From Dickeya oryzae (GTDB lineage: Bacteria > Pseudomonadota > Gammaproteobacteria > Enterobacterales > Enterobacteriaceae), in the NCBI RefSeq assembly GCF_009372235.1, contig NZ_SULL01000018.1:1-64000 (forward strand): 64,000 nucleotides of DNA. The letters run 5' to 3'. The first letter of the stretch is position 1. The number at the start of each line of letters is the position of its first letter. Positions 59,500-64,000 of the stretch are shown here, one piece after another. A program made the position numbers and the translations under genes. The notes under the pieces are model-generated. The model had not been told where the DNA came from. It did no database searches and worked only from the letters and a program-made list of their open reading frames with translations.

Positions 59500-59673
59500 A
59501 ACGCAAAGGAGGTACTGACAGTGAAACCGACCTTGTCATAGGAGCTGACCCGTGCGGATATCTTCGATTACATTGAAGTGTTCTACAATCGGGCTCGGCG
59601 GTGTCAGCCCGGAGGGCTTTGAACAGGCCCCGTCGTGAGGACAGGACATGTCCACTATCGTGGGGGGCGTCCA
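59500..59673 (+). pseudogene. Inverted 3' end of the same IS3-type element
   Basis: The plus strand reads ELTRADIFDYIEVFYNRARR then, after a small deletion, GVSPEGF-like codons, matching the OrfB C-terminus at 58429-58560 in opposite orientation. The outer end GTGGGGGGCGTCCA (59660-59673) corresponds to the IS terminal repeat with two changes. It is fused to the end of the glycosyltransferase gene. Confidence 0.8.
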
Positions 59674-60800
59674 ATATCTAATTGAAGCATATTAATTAAT
59701 TTAGCATTTACGGCCACTGAATCAAAATTATCTCTGGCAATTTTATAACTTTCCATTCCCATTCGAGTTATGATTTGAGGATCATGAATGAAACATAACA
59801 TTCGTTGTACTAACATGTCGGATGAATAAGCCGGAATCAAAAATCCATTTACACCATCTATAACCGTTTCACGACAACCAGGGACATCACAAGTGATAAC
59901 CGCTCGCCCTATTGCCATTGCTTCTTGAGTACTGCGAGGAAAGCCCTCTCTATATGATGGGAGAACAAATACACTTGCTCTAGCTAACCACTCTTGTACG
60001 TTTTTAACATATCCTGGAAACTCTATAATATTATCACACCTTAGCTTATTCATATCTTCAACCCTAAGACTACCGGGATTACTCAAGTCCAACTGCCCTA
60101 ACATATAAAAATGTACCGATGGGTATTTTTTCTTTATTGTTTTTGCTGCCTGAATAAACTCATACACACCTTTTTCTTTCAAAAACCGAGCAACAAATAT
60201 AAAGGATACTGGATTCGTCGGAGGAGGTACATAAGGATACTCTACCATATTTAGGCCAATACCCCCTAGAATATGTGCATTTTTAACTCTGATATTCTCT
60301 TTTATCAACAACTCATTCTTGTCATCTACATTTAGCAGAATAAGTGAATCCACATATCTGAAACTAAATTTATAAAGAAGAACAATAACTCTCTTTAATA
60401 ATTTTTTTTTTATAGATAATGGATCTTGAGATTCAGTAAAATAAAAACCAAGCCCCTCTAACATTGCATGGCAATTTTTCACCCTAGCTAATTTGGCAGC
60501 GATAGTACCAAATATCGCAGGCTTTGAAAAATAGGATAAAACAACATCCGGGTTGATATTTTTTATTTTAGAAAACAACTTGTAAGTATGTAAAACATCG
60601 AGGAATGGATTAAATCCAGCCCGACTAAATACATAATCAACGGGTATGGCACCTAATGACTCAATATTTTCTCTAATGATCTCATCATAGTCATTGGCAA
60701 ATGCATATACCTCGTGACCATTGCAGCACAATAATTCAATAAAGTCTTTCCTGAACCTTATCATACTCTCTGCTGTTGTACCTATAATTACTATTTTCAT
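59655..60800 (-). CDS. Family 4 glycosyltransferase, 3' end altered by IS
   Basis: A 381-residue GT-B enzyme. The N-terminal domain starts MKIVIIGTTAESMIRFRKDF and has AMLEGLGFYFTES; the donor domain shows FIFVARFLKEKGVYEFIQAA, FYMLGQLDLSNPGS, IIEFPGYVKNVQEWLARASV and the E-x7-E motif in PSYREGFPRSTQEAMAIGRA. It resembles O-antigen and capsule GT4 enzymes. The last five residues (GRPPR) and the stop are encoded by the IS tip at 59655-59673, so the native C-terminus was replaced. Only about 34 bp of native sequence precede the ATG before IS sequence begins, so its own promoter is probably lost. Confidence 0.85.
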   Translation of the reverse strand: MKIVIIGTTAESMIRFRKDFIELLCCNGHEVYAFANDYDEIIRENIESLGAIPVDYVFSRAGFNPFLDVLHTYKLFSKIKNINPDVVLSYFSKPAIFGTIAAKLARVKNCHAMLEGLGFYFTESQDPLSIKKKLLKRVIVLLYKFSFRYVDSLILLNVDDKNELLIKENIRVKNAHILGGIGLNMVEYPYVPPPTNPVSFIFVARFLKEKGVYEFIQAAKTIKKKYPSVHFYMLGQLDLSNPGSLRVEDMNKLRCDNIIEFPGYVKNVQEWLARASVFVLPSYREGFPRSTQEAMAIGRAVITCDVPGCRETVIDGVNGFLIPAYSSDMLVQRMLCFIHDPQIITRMGMESYKIARDNFDSVAVNAKLINMLQLDIGRPPR

Positions 60801-60834
60801 AGTTCATTTCAACCAAGTTAAATTTCTGACTAAC

Positions 60835-61316
60835 GCAGGCGTTGACTGTCTTTATCACGTGCAGAGGCCGGATTGTGCAGTCATGCATAGAATCCGGCTC
60901 TGGCGACGTTCAGGACCCGACACATCGTTATGACACTCCATACAGCACGGTGTTCATTGATAAAGCGGTACTTTAGTCGGACTCCCTTGCAAAGTACCTC
61001 GCGGCCTTTTTCAGAATACCCCGTTCTTCTTCTGTTCGCGTTAACGGTGCCCTGAGTTTCAGGAGCTCACTTTTGGCTTCCAGTAAATCGCGGGCATGCT
61101 GCTCGCTGTTATCGGGTTTAATGGCCCGTAGCCACTTATAGAGACTGTGTGCAGACACTCCCAGTCGTTCGGATACGTCAGCAACGGGATAGCCGCATTC
61201 CGTGATTTGACGGACGGCCTCGTCCTTAAATTCAGGTGTAAATCGTGGTGCGTCCATATGCTCCTCCTATACTCAAACTATAGGGCAGGATCGTCTACCG
61301 GAGTGGGGGCAGTCCA
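60835..61316 (-). mobile_element. IS3-family element, 3'-truncated copy
   Basis: The outer end GTGGGGGCAGTCCA (61303-61316) is the inverted partner of 58394-58407. It contains a complete orfA (60973-61257) and only the first part of orfB (about 60962-60835), where it is cut at the glycosyltransferase leader. With the copy at 58394-59413 it makes a split, cargo-carrying structure of about 2.9 kb. Confidence 0.85.
60973..61257 (-). CDS. IS3-family OrfA, intact
   Basis: A 94-residue OrfA: MDAPRFTPEFKDEAVRQITE and GYPVADVSERLGVSAHSLYK form the helix-turn-helix, then WLRAIKPDNSEQHARDLLEA and SELLKLRAPLTRTEEERGIL form the coil. It ends KKAARYFARESD. It is the unexpanded reference for the Asn-repeat copy at 59279-59479. 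Without an intact orfB nearby it cannot make an active transposase. Confidence 0.85.
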   Translation of the reverse strand: MDAPRFTPEFKDEAVRQITECGYPVADVSERLGVSAHSLYKWLRAIKPDNSEQHARDLLEAKSELLKLRAPLTRTEEERGILKKAARYFARESD

Positions 61317-61721
61317 GTTCCTACGCCGGGAAATATAGGTCACGATTTCGTGGGTGTGATGGTATAGATTCTGAGATAAATGGCTGATTAAGCCTGCCGT
61401 TTTTTCAGCGCAGCGGTTCAGCCTTACAAAGCAAGAAGGACGGCTTTAATGCGATCACAAACACACTTATCACGACAGGAGTCATGAGGGTGTTCGTGTT
61501 AAACATTCTGTTCTTCGGTAATAAATATCTTAATAGTGGATAGCATGATCTCGATTCCGGGTAAAATCAAGAATGTTCAATGATTACATTAACATAGAGA
61601 CCTATTTTATATTTGGCAACTTTATCGAACGTTTAATCTTCACAACCTACGGCAAGAGTTAACTTTATTTCTTTACCTAAAATTAGCCAAACTCCACAAT
61701 CATCATGAAAAATATTAATCA
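61317..61721. other. Non-coding gap between IS copy and galE
   Basis: About 405 bp, AT-rich, with no credible reading frame, RNA or promoter recognised. It lies downstream of galE on the minus strand. A degraded IS is possible but could not be identified. Confidence 0.4.
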
Positions 61722-62738
61722 TTATGAGTTATATCCGGCGGGGTTTTTTCTTTGCCAATTCCAGGTATCTCGCATCATGTCGTCAATATCATGCTTTGCT
61801 GTCCAGCCCAAAACAGTTTTCGCTTTAGCTACATTAGCCCATGAAGAGGCGATATCACCTTTACGTCTTTCAACAATTTCATAATTAATATTCCTCTGAC
61901 TTGCTTTCTCGAATGATCTTATTACTTCTAAAACAGATACTCCCTTTCCCGTCCCTAAATTAAATGTCTCATATCCAGTCATGCTATCTAAATATTTTAA
62001 TGCATGCATATGACCAGCCGCAAGATCCATGATATGTATAAAGTCACGAACTCCTGTACCATCTATCGTTTCATAATCCCCACCATATACTAGTAATTTA
62101 TCGAGCTTTCCAACAGCAACTTGTGAAATATAAGGGATAAGATTATTTGGAACACCATTGGGGTCCTCACCAATTAATCCACTATAGTGGGCACCTGCTG
62201 GGTTAAAATATCGCAATGCAATGACTTTCATCGAGGAGTCAGAAACTACAAAATCTGATAATATATTTTCAATCATCACCTTTGTTGTTCCATAAGGACA
62301 TGATGCATTACCAATCGGATAATCTTCTAAATTTGGAACAGGGGCATTATTTCCATAAACTGTAGCAGATGAACTAAAAATAAATTTATTCACATTCGCT
62401 TTTTTCATTTCATCAAGTAGTGTTAAAGTTCCACTCACATTATTAATGTAATATTTTAATGGCTCTTTAACCGATTCACCTACTGATTTTAAAGCTGCAA
62501 AATGGATAACAGCGTCAATGTTATTTCCCTTAAAAATCTCAGCCAAGCAAAAGCAATCGTTGATATCACCATGTATAAACTTTATTTTTTTAGATGTAAG
62601 CAATTCCACACGCTCAAGTGATATATTAGACGAATTAGTCAAATTATCTAAAACAATTACATCATATCCATTTTCAATAAGTAACAAAACAGTATGTGAA
62701 CCAATATACCCGGCACCACCAGTTACTAGTATAGACAT
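61722..62738 (-). CDS. galE: UDP-glucose 4-epimerase
   Basis: A 338-residue extended-SDR epimerase interconverting UDP-glucose and UDP-galactose (some relatives also the N-acetyl forms). NAD binding MSILVTGGAGYIGSHTVLLL; catalytic Ser/Thr in FIFSSSATVYGNN; YxxxK in CPYGTTKVMIEN; substrate block LRYFNPAGAHYSGLIGEDPN. The length equals E. coli GalE (338). It is AT-rich like the island, so it is a locus-specific copy. It sits downstream of decayed rmlB and rmlA on the same strand and supplies galactose donors for the glycan. Confidence 0.94.
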   Translation of the reverse strand: MSILVTGGAGYIGSHTVLLLIENGYDVIVLDNLTNSSNISLERVELLTSKKIKFIHGDINDCFCLAEIFKGNNIDAVIHFAALKSVGESVKEPLKYYINNVSGTLTLLDEMKKANVNKFIFSSSATVYGNNAPVPNLEDYPIGNASCPYGTTKVMIENILSDFVVSDSSMKVIALRYFNPAGAHYSGLIGEDPNGVPNNLIPYISQVAVGKLDKLLVYGGDYETIDGTGVRDFIHIMDLAAGHMHALKYLDSMTGYETFNLGTGKGVSVLEVIRSFEKASQRNINYEIVERRKGDIASSWANVAKAKTVLGWTAKHDIDDMMRDTWNWQRKNPAGYNS

Positions 62739-62889
62739 ACAATCCTCATTAGCGCATCTTTGATTTAAAAAACTACGGATTAAAACTATGAAGCCTTACT
62801 CAATAATCCTTTATCAGCCAGCAGCTTTTTTCTAACACGATTTCAGGTACCCACTTTTTTGAATAACCTCAGCCCGTTTAGGCAATATT

Positions 62890-63203
62890 TCCGCATATCG
62901 ATTCTCATGAACTAGTCAAATCCAGCCAAAGAATTTCCAGGATACAGTTCCCATAATATTCCATTAATAATCTACCAGTACCTATATGCCGAAAATATTG
63001 CCATCATCCAGCAAACGCCGAAACCCTTCGTTATTTTCAAGTGTAATGATAATTAATACATCAAAAATCCCAGCTAACATCAGTGTGGATAGTGCCTAAT
63101 AGATCATTGGCTTGCTATAAACAGGCTGCAATTACTTAGAAACTCAGCGAGTTAAAATATACAGCCGAGAGCCTGAACCGTCTGCGAAGATAATACATTT
63201 CAT
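62890..63203 (-). pseudogene. rmlA: Glucose-1-phosphate thymidylyltransferase remnant (rmlA)
   Basis: From ATG 63203 the minus strand reads MKCIIFADGSGSRLYILTR, stop, then VSK, stop, LQPVYSKPMIY, stop, [18 protein letters not shown] and [13 protein letters not shown]: the N-terminal nucleotide-binding region of RmlA with several stops. Catalytic Gly-rich loop residues are changed. The rest is deleted or unrecognisable; a GY-like C-terminal trace may lie near 62890. It is non-functional. Confidence 0.8.
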
Positions 63204-63214
63204 TATTTTTCTAT

Positions 63215-63734
63215 ACTCACCAACACTCACGGCTAATAAGAACCATCCAGCACCCTGGCCGCCATGAGCAATGATTAAGGTACTACTATACTGCATTACG
63301 AATACCGCGTTCAAAAGTTTCCTGTGGTCCCCAACCAAGCTCACGCCAATCATGCAAGCAAACACATCATGACCAAGGAGATCTTTCACATAAGCAATCA
63401 GGCCTTTCCAGTAAGCACGCTCGGCCTCAAGTAATGTGTAGGTACCTACGACATTCGTTTCGATAAAACAATCGAACGGTCTACATGCGATTCAGCAGCT
63501 AAATGCATGACGACCTCTGGCTGGCATCAAAAACATGTTTGAGCGATGTATCATCACAAATATCTACATATTTAAAAGCACAACGCTTGTGACCACTCAC
63601 ATCAACCAAAGATTCAAAATTATCAGCATACGTGAGTTTATCCACGTTAATAACTGAATCTTCTATGTTTTTATGATATGCCGAACAACAGCAGAACCGA
63701 TAAACCCGGTCCCACCCGTTACTAATGTTTTCAT
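63215..63734 (-). pseudogene. rmlB: dTDP-glucose 4,6-dehydratase remnant (rmlB)
   Basis: From ATG 63734: MKTLVTGGTGFIGSAVVRHI, an early frameshift, then EDSVINVDKLTYADNFESLV, the HLAAESHVDRSI segment in another frame, then FIETNVVGTYTLLEA-like codons and jumps to C-terminal pieces (WGPQETFERGIRNAV, RVLDGSY). Most of the active-site region is deleted. It directly precedes the rmlA remnant, the normal rmlBA order, so a dTDP-rhamnose pathway has decayed here. Confidence 0.85.
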
Positions 63735-64000
63735 AATATTACATCCGGAAAGCAAAATATCTGATGGTTCAACTTAACTGCACTCTGACTGAGCATGAAC
63801 AAAATTCAGGCACGCTACCGCCCTTGGAATTTAATCCAAACGTAGATACAACCCTCAACGCGTTGTTGCACGTGCAATTCTGCTGAAAATATAGCCAGAA
63901 ACAGGAAAAATAATTTGCATATTTTACATGCCACATCAAAAGAGGTGTAGCGGTATTGTGGATTACCTCCCACCCCAAACTAAAAATTTCCCCCATTCAC
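63735..64000 (-). promoter_or_regulatory. Leader of the rml-galE unit
   Basis: A non-coding stretch upstream of rmlB. It includes the ops element at 63811-63822 and a palindrome TTGCACGTGCAA near 63870. The promoter is probably to the right, at or beyond the window edge. Confidence 0.5.
63811..63822 (-). promoter_or_regulatory. ops element (RfaH recruitment)
   Basis: The minus strand reads GGCGGTAGCGTG followed by CCTGAATTTTG. This is an exact match to the ops consensus GGCGGTAGYNT, 77 bp upstream of rmlB and oriented into it. It indicates RfaH control of the original rmlBA-galE transcript. Confidence 0.82.

Overview
The window looks like a chromosomal segment of a soft-rot enterobacterium, most likely Dickeya or a close Pectobacteriaceae relative. 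The evidence is a GC-rich core of enterobacterial genes in familiar neighbourhoods, a divergent budR-budA-budB cluster, an ERIC element, and a type I-E CRISPR array whose repeat and leader closely resemble those of E. coli. The species cannot be fixed from the sequence alone.

Core part (1-39617). From left to right: yhbW; the oxygen-independent ubiquinone genes ubiV, ubiU and ubiT; yhbS and yhbQ; a CRISPR array of 37 repeats with no cas genes in the window; the deoxynucleoside catabolic genes deoC-deoA-deoB-deoD behind a deoP2-like pair of CRP sites; rimI-holD with rsmC; an aldo/keto reductase facing its probable LysR regulator; three tRNA-Leu(CAG) genes; a Fur-box-linked DUF1435-like gene; the butanediol genes budR/budA/budB; the glycine cleavage genes gcvT, gcvH, gcvP; an HD-domain phosphohydrolase; trhA; ygfZ; sdhE-ygfX; fldB; a YhjE-type transporter; xerD-dsbC-recJ; prfB with its programmed +1 frameshift; lysS; a LysE-family exporter; and tRNA-Gly(CCC).

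Accessory part (39618-64000). Directly after tRNA-Gly the sequence becomes AT-rich and full of IS debris. IS remnants (IS407-like, IS256-family and several IS3-family types) surround a surface-glycan locus transcribed almost wholly on the minus strand. Its core is an unbroken run of overlapping genes at 56300-44468: a GT-C-like membrane protein, a Wzx-like flippase, a GT4-like transferase, an FAD oxidoreductase, a GtrB/ArnC-like polyprenyl-phosphate transferase, a second GT2, an SDR-type epimerase, a TIM-barrel sugar isomerase-like protein, a small EamA/ArnE-like membrane protein, another GT-C-like protein and a 723-residue anchored protein of unknown function. Upstream lie a GT4 gene enclosed by IS fragments, galE, and decayed rmlA and rmlB copies.

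Two ops/JUMPStart-type elements (58100-58124 and 63811-63822, minus strand) suggest that the locus is, or was, under RfaH antitermination as two transcription units. The gene set fits assembly and periplasmic decoration of an O-antigen or exopolysaccharide. It includes a lipid-linked sugar route (GtrB-like, EamA-like and GT-C-like proteins) with three uncharacterised sugar-modifying enzymes. IS activity has inactivated the rhamnose genes, changed the end of the GT4 gene and left a (GTT)22 microsatellite inside a transposase gene.

The most interesting items are the unusual glycan decoration module with its RfaH signals, the (GTT)22 expansion in an IS orfA, the orphan CRISPR array, and two unassigned structured elements (11978-12240 and 21045-21141).
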